DNA from: Streptomyces misionensis
GTDB taxonomy: Bacteria; Actinomycetota; Actinomycetes; Streptomycetales; Streptomycetaceae
DNA length: 55,173 bases
Reading direction: 5' to 3'
Assembly: GCF_007896895.1 (NCBI RefSeq)
Contig: NZ_VOGW01000148.1
Span: 1,876-57,048 of the forward strand
The position numbers and the translations under genes were made by a program. Positions 34,956 through 42,832 of this stretch are shown piece after piece. The notes under the pieces were generated by a model. It worked only from the letters and a program-made list of their open reading frames with translations. It made no database searches and was not told where the DNA came from. The number at the start of each line of letters is the position of its first letter. Positions within the stretch are counted from its first letter, which is position 1.

Positions 34956-35195
34956 TCAGGCGGCGTCGCGGTCAGCGTTCTTGCGCTCGGTGACATAAGT
35001 GCGGACGTCGGCGGGGTCGTAGCGGAGGTGTTTGCCAATGCGGAAGCCGGGCGGCCCGGTGCGCTTCTTGCGCCACTGGTAGACGGTTTCGACGGGCACC
35101 TCGAAGATCTCGGCGATGTCGTCGGGCGTCAGGTACCGGTCGGGGAGGCCACTCCGGAGGGTGGTGCGCGGGTCGGCCTCTCTAGGCGTTGCCAT
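34956..35195 (-). CDS. xis: Excisionase, helix-turn-helix (MerR-like/AlpA type)
   Basis: Small DNA-binding protein of 79 residues that would direct the integrase toward excision. The winged helix reads YLTPDDIAEIFEVPVETVYQWRKKRTGPPGFRIGKHLRYDPADVRTYV-type, the common AICE excisionase pattern. ATG 35195 is preferred to the upstream in-frame start at 35231 because TTGGAGTCAC lies directly before it. The downstream hairpin separates it from int; upstream is a noncoding stretch with a long inverted repeat. Confidence 0.9.
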   Translation of the reverse strand: MATPREADPRTTLRSGLPDRYLTPDDIAEIFEVPVETVYQWRKKRTGPPGFRIGKHLRYDPADVRTYVTERKNADRDAA

Positions 35196-35311
35196 GTGAC
35201 TCCAAGTCGGGAGGCGTCGCACAAACCGCAATATCCGCAGAAAACCCGGTGATGCCCGTTGACCTGCGGTGTTGTGGCGTGCGGGTGGTGCTGGGCAGCG
35301 CTCCGCAGAAA

Positions 35312-35398
35312 CCCGCGATATTCCGCAAAAATCAGGGGCGGCCGTCGACCGGCCCCGGTGGCGGGGGTGGTGCTCGGTTTTTTGCGGAATATCGCGGG
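35312..35398. repeat. Long inverted repeat in the noncoding region beside the replication genes (candidate origin)
   Basis: Perfect 20-base arms lie at 35312-35331 (starting CCCGCGATATTCCGC, ending AAAAA) and 35379-35398 (TTTTTGCGGAATATCGCGGG), 47 bases apart. Related pieces CCGCAATATCCGCAG (near 35228) and TTGCGATTTCGCGG (near 35471) flank it. It fills the 322-base gap 35,196-35,517 between xis and the replication block. A replication origin, or a regulator site, is an inference. Confidence 0.6.
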
Positions 35399-35517
35399 AT
35401 TGTGCGGCGGGCCCCCGGCCTGGATGGGGCGGGGACCGCGCAGCAGGTCAGCGGGGGTGTCCGGGGTTTATTGCGATTTCGCGGTTTGTGCGGGCGGGGT
35501 CGTGGGTGCGGGCAAGT

Positions 35518-37872
35518 TCACCGACCGCTCTGCCGGAAGTGCGGGTGTACCTGCAAGCGGGGCGCGGGGGGCCTGCCTCGCTTGCCGGTGCGCTCGGGTT
35601 GGTAGGACCGCAGGTATCCGTGGTCTTCCAGCAGCGCGAGGGCGGGTTCCAGATCGGCGACGGTGGGCACCTCGCTGCGGGACAGCACAGTGAAGAGGTC
35701 CCGCCGGCTGACGTCCTCCCACCGGTTGTCCCTCAGCGCTTCCAGGACGCTGCGGGCGCGGGACAGGACCGGGTCGGCACCCATGACGTCGAACACGGCG
35801 AGGGCGTGGGCGGTGTAGTAGTCCCCCAGCTCGATGGCCGCGCGCATGGTGTCTTCGGTGACCGGGTGGGCGTAGCCGTTGCCGCCGTGTTCGGCGAGGT
35901 GCAGCAGTGCGGCCATGCGTGCGGTGGCCCCGGCGAGCTTTCCGGCCCAGTTGGAGATGTGGCCCAGCTTGCCGCCGCGTGCTTTGAGCTGCGGTTCGAT
36001 GCGCTTCTGATAGTCAATCAGGGCCGCGTCCGCTTCCGGGGCGAGCTGGATGACGGCCGGGTCGGTCCACTCCGCCAGGGACAGGGCGAGGTCGATGACC
36101 CGGGCGGTGTAGGTGGTGGCCGTCTGCTCGGGGACCGGGTCGGTGATGATCTCGCGCTCACCGACCGTGGACACCGGCAGGGAGTACAGGAAGCGGGCCA
36201 GCAGCCCGCGGCCCTCGAACCCTTTCACCTTGCCGATGTCCCGCAGCACGTCCGGCTGTACGGCGAGGCCGATGGTCAGCGCGGGGGCGTCGATGTACTC
36301 GCGGCGGGTCTGCCGGTTGACCCGCAGCCGGTCCCCGGCGTGCCCTTTGAGGAAGACCTCCATGTTGGGGGCGCCTGAGTAGCGGCCGGCGATGATGTCG
36401 AAGATGCCGCCCTCCGCGCTCATCACCGACAGTCGTCCGCCCTGTTCGGCCATGAGCGAGGTGACCGTCTCCGGGGTGGAGTCGTCGGCCAGCAGAACCG
36501 GTTCGGCGGGGACGGTGAGCGTGTCGGCGGTCTGCGCGAGACCGACGGCGGTGGCCACCATGTCATCGCGCTTGTCGCCGTCGGCGGACGCTGCCTTGGC
36601 GGCAGCCTTGTCGGCTGATTCCTTGGCCAGCCGTGCCGTCAGCTCCGCTTCCACGATGACCGGCTGCATCGCGGTCTTGAGTTGCTTCTCCGCCTCGTAC
36701 AGCGGGTTGGTGAGCAGTGCGAAGACGGCGGACTTGCGGTTGGCGGGCGGGAGCGCGACCACGGTGTAGAGGTTGGTGGGCTCGCGCCAGTTGCCGCGTA
36801 CGTGGACCACGGACCGGCCGCCGGCCGCCGTGGCGAGCACGGCGAGGGCGACCGAACCGGCGAGGTCCACCGGGGTCTGCGTCTCCTGCGCGACGGCCGT
36901 CACGAACCCCCCGAGCCAGGCGGGGAAGACGTGGGCGGGGAACGGCGGGCGCTCGCGCTGGCCGGTGAGGGGGATGGGGTCGTCCCAGATGGGCTTGAGC
37001 GGCTGCGGCGGGGTGTCTTGGGTGGCCAGTCCGGCCCACATGTCGGTGCTGTCCACAGCCTGTGTGGGCATCTCGCCTCCTTCGTCCTGCTGGGCGGGGT
37101 CGGTGAAGCAGCCACAGCCTCCCCAGTCGTCCCGGTTGGTGGCGCCTCCGGTGATGCGGGAGCGCAGTTCCACCAGCGGCAGAGGACGGGTGACACCGTC
37201 GATGCGCTCGCGCAGGATCGCTACGTCCTTGCCGAGTTCGGCTCGGAGAGCCTGTTCCTGGCGTTCCTCTTCCGCGAAGCGGGCGGGGTTGGTCTCGTGC
37301 AGCAGAGCCCATTGCGCTTGCCCGCCGCGCACACAGGCCCCGCCGCAGTTGTTGTGCGGGAAGCCCTGCGCGTACAGGCGCGGCGGGCGTAAGCCGACCG
37401 CTTCGGCGTTGCGCAGCAGGTCTTCCTTGTCGAGGTACGGCCGCTCACATAGCGGTGCCAGCGCCGTCCACGGCTGGTAGGCCGCCACGATCGCGGGTAG
37501 CCGGTGCGTCTCGGTCCAGTCGATGCCGACGTAGACGGTGCACACGGCGGGCTCCGTGTGTTCCTCCAGCCACTTGCGGCAGGGAATCTGCTTCAGGTAC
37601 TGGCTGCACGGGGCTATGCGGCTGTTGCCGATGATCCGCCGGTCCCGGAAGACCTCCCACGGGGTGCGGCCGTCGGCAATCTTGACCAGGCGCGCCCCGA
37701 GGCTGGCCGCAGCATCGTCAAGGAACCGGTACAGGTCCGGGTCTTCGACCTTGGTGTCCGCGAACAGCAGCACGACCTCGTCAGGGCCGTACTGGTCGAC
37801 GACGCGCTTGGCCGTGGCCCATGAACCGATCCCGCCGCTCATCATCACCACGTGCCGGATCGGCGCACTCAT
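35518..37872 (-). CDS. PP-loop (PAPS reductase-like)/DUF3987 fusion protein
   Basis: Single open frame of 784 residues joining two domains. Residues 1-265 are a PP-loop ATP pyrophosphatase like PAPS reductase/DndC: HVVMMSGGIGSWATAK (SGGxxS at 12-17), LLFADTKVEDPDLYRF, and several Cys (SQYLKQIPCRKW, NNCGGACVRGGQAQW, GGCGCF) that may bind Fe-S or zinc. Residues 268-784 are a DUF3987 (YfjI-type) replication domain with FPAWLGGFVTAVAQETQTP, PPANRKSAV (P-loop-like) and FLKGHAGDRL, typical of AICE replication genes. The ATG at 37872 overlaps the stop of the upstream gene and follows GAAGGGAAGG. A strong ribosome-binding site inside the frame points to a second start at 37071. Function likely element replication; the PP-loop role is unknown. 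Confidence 0.85.
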   Translation of the reverse strand: MSAPIRHVVMMSGGIGSWATAKRVVDQYGPDEVVLLFADTKVEDPDLYRFLDDAAASLGARLVKIADGRTPWEVFRDRRIIGNSRIAPCSQYLKQIPCRKWLEEHTEPAVCTVYVGIDWTETHRLPAIVAAYQPWTALAPLCERPYLDKEDLLRNAEAVGLRPPRLYAQGFPHNNCGGACVRGGQAQWALLHETNPARFAEEERQEQALRAELGKDVAILRERIDGVTRPLPLVELRSRITGGATNRDDWGGCGCFTDPAQQDEGGEMPTQAVDSTDMWAGLATQDTPPQPLKPIWDDPIPLTGQRERPPFPAHVFPAWLGGFVTAVAQETQTPVDLAGSVALAVLATAAGGRSVVHVRGNWREPTNLYTVVALPPANRKSAVFALLTNPLYEAEKQLKTAMQPVIVEAELTARLAKESADKAAAKAASADGDKRDDMVATAVGLAQTADTLTVPAEPVLLADDSTPETVTSLMAEQGGRLSVMSAEGGIFDIIAGRYSGAPNMEVFLKGHAGDRLRVNRQTRREYIDAPALTIGLAVQPDVLRDIGKVKGFEGRGLLARFLYSLPVSTVGEREIITDPVPEQTATTYTARVIDLALSLAEWTDPAVIQLAPEADAALIDYQKRIEPQLKARGGKLGHISNWAGKLAGATARMAALLHLAEHGGNGYAHPVTEDTMRAAIELGDYYTAHALAVFDVMGADPVLSRARSVLEALRDNRWEDVSRRDLFTVLSRSEVPTVADLEPALALLEDHGYLRSYQPERTGKRGRPPAPRLQVHPHFRQSGR
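37071..37082 (-). promoter_or_regulatory. Internal ribosome-binding site and start for DUF3987 domain
   Basis: AAGGAGG-CGAG-ATG on the minus strand lies in frame inside the fusion gene, exactly at the junction between the PP-loop and DUF3987 domains (Met268). It would give a separate 517-residue DUF3987 protein. No other place in the gene has a site this strong. Confidence 0.65.
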
Positions 37873-38189
37873 GCGGCCTTCCCTTCGGCGGTGGGGGTGT
37901 GCGGGCAAACCCCGACGGCAGCGCGGCCGGTGAGCCGGATGACGGCCGCGCGGCCTCGCGCACGTTCGTGCTGCCCGCAGGTGCAGAGCCAGTCCGCGAC
38001 GGCGATGCCCTGACACTGGATCTGAAGTCCCGGAGTGATGCCGGTGACAGTGACCGTCTGCGGGTCAGAACCAACAGCGATATGGACGCCCTTGCGGGCG
38101 GCGCCCTTCGGTTCGCCCACGGTTGGCCGTGGCGGGCCCTGTACGGCGCCCTGAGGGCCGTTCGCGGGGTTTCGTGGTGCTTTGTTCAT
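37869..38189 (-). CDS. Hypothetical AICE protein
   Basis: Encodes 106 residues that I do not recognise. The N-terminal third is basic and Pro/Gly-rich; the middle reads like a short beta domain (VHIAVGSDPQTVTVTGITPGLQIQCQG-type), followed by CTCGQHERARGRAAVIRLTG and a late Cys-Pro-His, a possible zinc site. It overlaps the primase/polymerase gene upstream and the fusion gene downstream by four bases each (ATGA), so it is made in the replication operon and may be an accessory replication factor. Confidence 0.7.
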   Translation of the reverse strand: MNKAPRNPANGPQGAVQGPPRPTVGEPKGAARKGVHIAVGSDPQTVTVTGITPGLQIQCQGIAVADWLCTCGQHERARGRAAVIRLTGRAAVGVCPHTPTAEGKAA

Positions 38190-39070
38190 GCCGCGCGCTC
38201 CACAGCCGTCTCAAGGCCGTTGGTAACCGCGCGGCGGGCGTAGGGCTCCGGGACGCCCACAGAGACGGCAGCGGCCACGATCTCCTCGCCGATGGCCACG
38301 AGTCCGCACGGCCCGGGGCAGCCGGTGTGTTGTGCGGCGAGGAACCGGGCGACGCCGAACGCCTGTGAGCCGGCGCCGGATTCGGTGCGGGCCCGTACGA
38401 GGGCGAGGCCGCGTTCCAGGCCGGTACGGACGTAGCGCTCGGTGTGGCGGCACCCGGTGGCCACCGACCGGCCCCACGTGGCGCGGGCGGGGAGAGAAGA
38501 GGCCACCTCCCCCCGGGCGGGGGTGGTGTCTTCCTTCTCCACCAGGGCGCGCACGGCCGCCGGGAGAACGGTCATACGGCCGGTTCCGGGGCCGAGCCAA
38601 CGGGCGTACTGCATCGCGGACTTGATGTCGACGCCGGGCCGGACGCCGTTGGCGGACTGCATCGTGCCCCGGTAGACCCAGTGTTCGCCCCGCGCCGTCG
38701 GCACGGTCCGGGTGGCGGGCAGGGCCTCTCGGGCCCATTCGACGGCCGCCGCGTTGTCCAGGTCGACCACCGTCAGCCCGGCGCCGCCGGGGTGGTAGGC
38801 GACGGCCACCGCCTCACGCCACACCGGCGCCCACACCGGTGAGGTGAGAACGTGCGGGTCAATGGTCGAGGCGGCCCACGCGTGGCACGGCGCGAGACAC
38901 CGGCAGGGTCCCGCCGCCTTCATGTTCGGCCGCCCGCCACACCGGGGCGGGCGGCCCGTGCAGGAACGGCAGTTACCGAACGGGACCTTGCCCGCCCGCA
39001 GGGGCAGGACCGGGACGCCGGCCGCCGCGAGGGCGAGGGCAACCCGCAGGACTTCGGGCGTCGCGCTCAT
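38186..39070 (-). CDS. Bifunctional DNA primase/polymerase (prim-pol)
   Basis: Archaeo-eukaryotic-type primase/polymerase of 294 residues, a replication initiator class found on AICEs. Signs are the N-terminal ALALAAAGVPVLPLRAGKVP, the Cys-rich insert (NCRSCTGRPPRCGG, CRCLAPCHAW), LTVVDLDNAAAVEWA (acidic metal-binding residues) and THWVYRGT-like GEHWVYRGTMQ with DIKSAMQYARWLGPG. ATG 39070 overlaps the stop of the methyltransferase stub by four bases and follows GAGGGGGCGG. It heads the replication operon of primase, 106-residue protein and PP-loop/DUF3987 protein. Confidence 0.87.
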   Translation of the reverse strand: MSATPEVLRVALALAAAGVPVLPLRAGKVPFGNCRSCTGRPPRCGGRPNMKAAGPCRCLAPCHAWAASTIDPHVLTSPVWAPVWREAVAVAYHPGGAGLTVVDLDNAAAVEWAREALPATRTVPTARGEHWVYRGTMQSANGVRPGVDIKSAMQYARWLGPGTGRMTVLPAAVRALVEKEDTTPARGEVASSLPARATWGRSVATGCRHTERYVRTGLERGLALVRARTESGAGSQAFGVARFLAAQHTGCPGPCGLVAIGEEIVAAAVSVGVPEPYARRAVTNGLETAVERAA

Positions 39071-39174
39071 GCTGCCGCCCCCTCGGTGCCGCCCCCGATG
39101 CACGAGTAGGCGTCCAACACCCGGAACGGTCCCGGAAGGGCGAGCACTCGCCCGATGACGGTCGGATGGGTCAT
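39067..39174 (-). pseudogene. Stub of a SAM-dependent DNA methyltransferase-like gene
   Basis: Encodes only 35 residues: start ATG 39174 with GTGGAGG nine bases upstream, stop overlapping the primase ATG by four bases. The text FRVLDAYSCIGGGTEG matches SAM-binding motif I at the N-terminus of class I/C5-type methyltransferases on Streptomyces mobile elements (VLDLYCCxGG-like), which have hundreds more residues. It therefore looks like the start of such a gene whose body was deleted, joined in a way that keeps translational coupling to the primase. Confidence 0.55.
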
Positions 39175-39212
39175 GCTGGGAGACCTCCACTGTTCAGTTG
39201 GATGGGTGGAAC

Positions 39213-39251
39213 GAGGGCGGCCCCGGTCTTTGGCGAGAGGGGGCCGCCCTC
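39213..39251 (-). terminator. Hairpin between hypothetical gene and replication operon
   Basis: Perfect 12-base arms GAGGGCGGCCCC and GGGGCCGCCCTC, 15-base loop, eight bases after the stop of the 182-residue gene and before the replication operon. Confidence 0.7.
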
Positions 39252-39258
39252 GGCGTTG

Positions 39259-39807
39259 CTAGTGGTCGGGGTCGGGGTGCAGCAGGCAGTCCCCCTCGCC
39301 GAAGTCGTCGCACACGCAGCGGACGTGCTGGGCGTACTGCTGGCGGACGTAACCGCGCGGGTCCTTCTCGGCCTGGTCCACAAGGTGCGGGGCGAGGTGT
39401 GCGCGGTCGGTGTCGAGCAGCATCAGGGCCGCCGCGAGCGCGGTCTCGGTGGCGTCGCCGTCGCCGTCGCCGAGGGTGTCGGGCTCGTCGAGCAGTGCGA
39501 TGCGGTCGAGCAGGGCGGCTTTACGCAGGTAGTAGTCCCGTTCCAGCTCGGTGAAGCACCCGGCCGTGGCGATGGCGTGGGTGGTCCAGCCGAGTTCGCT
39601 GATGATGCTGGGCGCGAGCGCGTAGGCCGCTTCCGGGGCCGGGAAGGGCTGCGGGTCGGGGTAGTGATCGGCGGTGGTGTAGAGCCGGGTGCGGTTGCCG
39701 TCCCGGGTCGGGCGGGCGCGCACGGCGCCGGTGGCGAACGCGGTGTTGAGCGCGGTGGTGATGCGGTCGGTGTCGGCCGGGTCGCAGATGACGCGGATCT
39801 CGAACAC
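39259..39807 (-). CDS. Hypothetical AICE protein
   Basis: Encodes 182 residues of no recognised function. The N-terminus FEIRVICDPADTDRITTALN reads like a small alpha/beta domain in the ACT/ferredoxin style with LNTAFATG; the C-terminal half is acidic and helical (ETALAAALMLLDTDRAHLAP) and ends CVCDDFGEGDCLLHPD, with clustered Cys and His that may bind a metal. GTG 39807 follows AGGAGAGG. It is 11 bases downstream of a small membrane protein gene and ends before a terminator hairpin. Confidence 0.75.
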   Translation of the reverse strand: MFEIRVICDPADTDRITTALNTAFATGAVRARPTRDGNRTRLYTTADHYPDPQPFPAPEAAYALAPSIISELGWTTHAIATAGCFTELERDYYLRKAALLDRIALLDEPDTLGDGDGDATETALAAALMLLDTDRAHLAPHLVDQAEKDPRGYVRQQYAQHVRCVCDDFGEGDCLLHPDPDH

Positions 39808-39818
39808 GCTGCCTCTCC

Positions 39819-40001
39819 TCACGGGGTGGGTATGGTGTGGACGACGGCGGTGGTGAGGTGGTTGAGGGGTCCGGCGGCGCCGGTGGAGGCGAGGAAGAAC
39901 CCGAACATGACGGCGACGAAGGCGGCGCCGGCGCTGAGGCTGTTGTTGCGCAGCAGGAAGAACAGGACGAGTCCGAAGAGGGCGACGAGGGAGATGGTCA
40001 C
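39819..40001 (-). CDS. Small membrane protein
   Basis: Encodes 60 residues with two hydrophobic segments (SLVALFGLVLFFLL and AGAAFVAVMFGFFLAS). The GTG at 40001 overlaps the stop of the upstream gene as GTGA; another GTG two codons earlier (40007) is possible. AICEs often carry small membrane proteins of this kind near the tra and spd genes; the role is likely spread of the element between hyphae, but that is inference. Confidence 0.7.
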   Translation of the reverse strand: MTISLVALFGLVLFFLLRNNSLSAGAAFVAVMFGFFLASTGAAGPLNHLTTAVVHTIPTP

Positions 40002-40270
40002 GGCCACGGGGTGATCTCCTCGTCGGTGTCGTAGCGGTGGGGGCGGCGGGTGCCGGCGTGGTGGATGGCGCGGCCGGTGTTGAGCAGGCGGCGGCCGAGG
40101 CGGAGCCGGTAGCGCTGTCCGTGGCAGCGGCGGCAGAGCTTGACCTTGTCGCGGCGGGTGAGCCGGACGCCGGTGCCGGTGCACTTCCGGCAGGGGGCGA
40201 ACGGCCGGACCGCACACAACACTGCGTAACCGGCGGCGAGCAGCAGGGCGGCGAGGCTAGCGAGCGCCAC
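39998..40270 (-). CDS. Small membrane protein with DnaJ-like double CxxCxGxG
   Basis: Encodes 90 residues. One N-terminal TM helix (LASLAALLLAAGYAVL) is followed by CRKCTGTGVRLTRRDKVKLC and CRRCHGQRYRL, the double CxxC pattern of DnaJ-type zinc fingers, then a basic tail. It starts with GTG 40270 and its stop overlaps the start of the 60-residue protein. I do not recognise the family; such proteins are known on AICEs as hypothetical. Confidence 0.72.
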   Translation of the reverse strand: MALASLAALLLAAGYAVLCAVRPFAPCRKCTGTGVRLTRRDKVKLCRRCHGQRYRLRLGRRLLNTGRAIHHAGTRRPHRYDTDEEITPWP

Positions 40271-40325
40271 GGGGGCTCACTTCCCTTCTCGGGGCGGTCT
40301 CAAGGGGGTTTTCGCAGGTGGGCCG

Positions 40326-40425
40326 CTAGACGCTAGTTCGCTGATCAGCGGCCCCGTAGGTTGCTAGTGGGGCTGCTAGACCTAGCGGGCGGGGCTGCTA
40401 GGTCTAGCAGCGCTGCTCGGGCTAG
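40326..40425. repeat. GCTAG repeat cluster downstream of traB (candidate clt transfer site)
   Basis: Eight CTAG tetramers lie in 100 bases, a tetramer rare in Streptomyces DNA. Two dyads GCTAG-N2-CTAGC (40375-40386 and 40397-40408) are 22 bases apart inside a 22-base tandem repeat beginning GGGGCTGCTAG; the others are direct GCTAG copies. The last CTAG contains the traB stop. TraB of Streptomyces plasmids binds short repeats at a clt locus near its gene, so this is a good candidate. Confidence 0.6.
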
Positions 40426-42506
40426 GCGGCGGCCCGATCGGCGTTACGGCGTGTAATCGCGGCGGTGATGTCGGTGCGCTTGATGCCCCGCCGGTTGGCG
40501 CCCTCTCCGTCGTCGGTGGTGCCCCACACCTGTCCCGGCTTGATGCCCCAGGGCTTGAGGGCGGCGGTAACGTTCTCGCCCTGCCATCCGGCGTAGGTGT
40601 CGGGGTGGGCGGCGGTGAGGCGGGCGGCGATGCGCTCGCACCACACGGCCTTCTCGTCGCCGGCGATGACGTCGAGGACGTCGGCGAGGATGTCGGAGCC
40701 GGTGCCGGTGGTCTCGGGGCCCTTGCCGATGGCGTGGCCGGTGATGTTGCCGTAGTCCTCGCGCACCTTGCGGGCGCGGGCGACGATGCGTTCGGCGGCG
40801 ACCGCGTCCACGAACGCGGACGCGACGATGCGGGGGTCATCTCCCTCGCCGGCCATCCAGCAGATGCCCCGGTCCGAGCGGGAGAACATCGTCGCGCGGT
40901 ACCCGGACTTGTACATGGACGTGCCGAGCACCATGTCGTTGGCGGGCTGTCCCATGACCTTGAGGCAGAAGCGGAGCACGGCGTTGGCGCTGATGCCGGT
41001 GGGCAGGGACTTGGCGTCGGGGCGCTGGGTGCCGAACATGGCCACGATCCCGAGGGCGGGGCCGCGCTTGACCAGGTCGGTGCAGATGGCCTCGATCTCC
41101 TTGCCGTGTTCCTCGTGCTCGAACGGGACCTGGCACTCGTCGAAGCCGACCACGATCGGGTGGAGTCCGAGGCTCTTGTCCCCGGCGAGTTCGGGGGTGA
41201 CCTTGGACTCCGGGCACCGGGTGCGGGGCAGGGACTTGATGACCTTCGCCCGGCGGCGCAGCTCGTCCTTCAGTTCCCGCAGGGTGTGGAGGACGTATTC
41301 GATGTCCTCGTCTTCCTCGCCGGCGCGGTAGCGGTGGCAGATGGGTTCCAGGGCGCCGAAGTCGCCGGTGCCCTTGAAGTCGAACGCGTGGACTTCGGCC
41401 CGCGGGTCCAAGGCGGCGATCAGCAGGAACAGCCGCATCAGGAACGTCTTGCCCATACGGGGGATGGACCCGACCACGACCGAGGCGAACATGAGCGTCA
41501 CCGCGACGTCGCGCATGCGCTGATCGTTGCCGAACACCACCGGCCGGAACAGGTCCACCGTCCCAGACTTGGCCAGCGGCCACGCAGGCTTGGTGGTCTC
41601 GTTCATCGGCTTGTCCCCCACCCACAGCACGAGTCGTCCCTCGTGCTGCTCAGGGTCGGGGGAGGGCCACACACAACCGGTCTTGCGCCGCAGACCGGAC
41701 GCCAGCGGCTTGCGGGCCTCCATGATGTCCTCGGGGGTGACGCCGTAGGGCAGGTCGAGGTCGGCACGGTAGCCAGGCCCGTCACGGACGATCTCCGAGA
41801 CGAACCGCAGCCCGTTCATGTCGCCGCCCTTCTTGATAGCGGCGCTGATCTTCGCGTTCCCGATGGAGTCGAGTCCGCGCAGCACGATGGACCCGGTGAG
41901 CTTCTGCACCTCCGTCTTCAGCACCGCCGGGCCAACCACGGGGGCGTCGGGCTGCTGCCCACCGAGGCCGAGCAACAGCACACCGCCGGCGGCGAACGCG
42001 TAGAGGTAGGCGGGGGCGAGGACGTACAGGTAGAGGGCAAACCCGATCCCGAACACGGCCGCGACCAGCGTGACCAGGCCGCGCAGCCGGATACGGCCGG
42101 CGCGGAGCCGGGCCAGGCGCATGTACTCCTCGACGTCCTCGGTGCGCACCGCGAACGCTCGCAGGGGTGCGGCCTCCCGGTCCCACACCCACCGGTTGGT
42201 GACGGCGACGAACCGGCACGCGCCCCTCGGTGCCATGAGGGCGAGGCGCCCGGCATACACCGGCACGCGCACCCCGTGGTAGAGGGCGGCGTAGCCGACG
42301 TTCGCGCCGGTGTGGCGGGCGGTGGCGACGAAGTCACGCTTGTTGGTGAGCCATCCGGCGAGGACCGGCTTGCGCTTCTCGATGGTCATTTTGGGGTCCG
42401 GCAGTGCCGGGTTGTCGACCGGGGCGGGCGCCATCGGAGCGTCGTCGGGGTCGGGGGTGGTGTCGGGTACGGGGCGCAGGTGCGGGCCCGTGGTGGTCTC
42501 CGTCAT
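40422..42506 (-). CDS. traB: TraB/FtsK-SpoIIIE-type DNA translocase for conjugation
   Basis: Conjugative double-stranded DNA pump of 694 residues. N-terminal cytosolic part (1-110) is followed by two membrane helices near 125-185 and the motor: Walker A GSIPRMGKT near residues 345-353, Walker B HPIVVGFDECQ near 450-458, and GTQRPDAKSLPTGI after it. The C-terminal ~90 residues form a winged-helix-like region (ENVTAALKPWGIKPGQVWGT) expected to read clt repeats. ATG 42506 follows AGGAGTACCCAGC. The GCTAG cluster at its 3' end may be its binding site. The TraB/FtsK assignment is clear from the motifs. Confidence 0.93.
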   Translation of the reverse strand: MTETTTGPHLRPVPDTTPDPDDAPMAPAPVDNPALPDPKMTIEKRKPVLAGWLTNKRDFVATARHTGANVGYAALYHGVRVPVYAGRLALMAPRGACRFVAVTNRWVWDREAAPLRAFAVRTEDVEEYMRLARLRAGRIRLRGLVTLVAAVFGIGFALYLYVLAPAYLYAFAAGGVLLLGLGGQQPDAPVVGPAVLKTEVQKLTGSIVLRGLDSIGNAKISAAIKKGGDMNGLRFVSEIVRDGPGYRADLDLPYGVTPEDIMEARKPLASGLRRKTGCVWPSPDPEQHEGRLVLWVGDKPMNETTKPAWPLAKSGTVDLFRPVVFGNDQRMRDVAVTLMFASVVVGSIPRMGKTFLMRLFLLIAALDPRAEVHAFDFKGTGDFGALEPICHRYRAGEEDEDIEYVLHTLRELKDELRRRAKVIKSLPRTRCPESKVTPELAGDKSLGLHPIVVGFDECQVPFEHEEHGKEIEAICTDLVKRGPALGIVAMFGTQRPDAKSLPTGISANAVLRFCLKVMGQPANDMVLGTSMYKSGYRATMFSRSDRGICWMAGEGDDPRIVASAFVDAVAAERIVARARKVREDYGNITGHAIGKGPETTGTGSDILADVLDVIAGDEKAVWCERIAARLTAAHPDTYAGWQGENVTAALKPWGIKPGQVWGTTDDGEGANRRGIKRTDITAAITRRNADRAAA

Positions 42507-42543
42507 GCTGGGTACTCCTGCTGCTCTCACGGGTGGTGGGTGG

Positions 42544-42588
42544 CCCGGGGGCGGCCTGTTTCCTTGGCCGGGACGACCGCCCCCGGGG
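42544..42588 (-). terminator. Hairpin upstream of traB
   Basis: CCCGGGGGCGG and CCGCCCCCGGG arms enclose about 22 bases between the 65-residue gene and traB. Confidence 0.6.
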
Positions 42589-42593
42589 CGTTG

Positions 42594-42791
42594 CTACTTG
42601 CCCTTGCTGTCGCGCTCTTCGCGCTTGCGGGCCCGCTCAAGGACCCGGTCGAACTTGCGCTGAAGGTCGCTCTGGTCCACTCGGCCGCCGAACTGCCGGT
42701 CGTCGGCCATGCCGCGCTTGGCCATCCGGGCGACCAGCCAGGCCAGTTCGGCCTTCTCGCCGACGGTGAGGCGGGGCTCGTTGCTGCTCAC
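42594..42791 (-). CDS. Small hypothetical AICE protein (DUF6257-like)
   Basis: Encodes 65 highly charged residues: LTVGEKAELAWLVARMAKRG, then DLQRKFDRVLERARKREE, suggesting two helices and possibly a coiled coil. I recall similar proteins named DUF6257 on Streptomyces elements, but not with certainty. GTG 42791 follows GGAGACCCC; an upstream in-frame start at 42842 is less likely. It lies between two hairpins, just upstream of traB, and may be expressed in the same transcript. Confidence 0.68.
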   Translation of the reverse strand: MSSNEPRLTVGEKAELAWLVARMAKRGMADDRQFGGRVDQSDLQRKFDRVLERARKREERDSKGK

Positions 42792-42832
42792 GGGGTCTCC
42801 GTTCCGGGCCGGACTGTCCGGCTCCCCACAGC

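Noticed and set aside
37873..38016. Extended N-terminus of the PP-loop/DUF3987 protein
   Set aside because: The extra 48 residues are Arg/His/Pro-rich and overlap the upstream gene; the ATG at 37872 has a good ribosome-binding site and the PP-loop family N-terminus.
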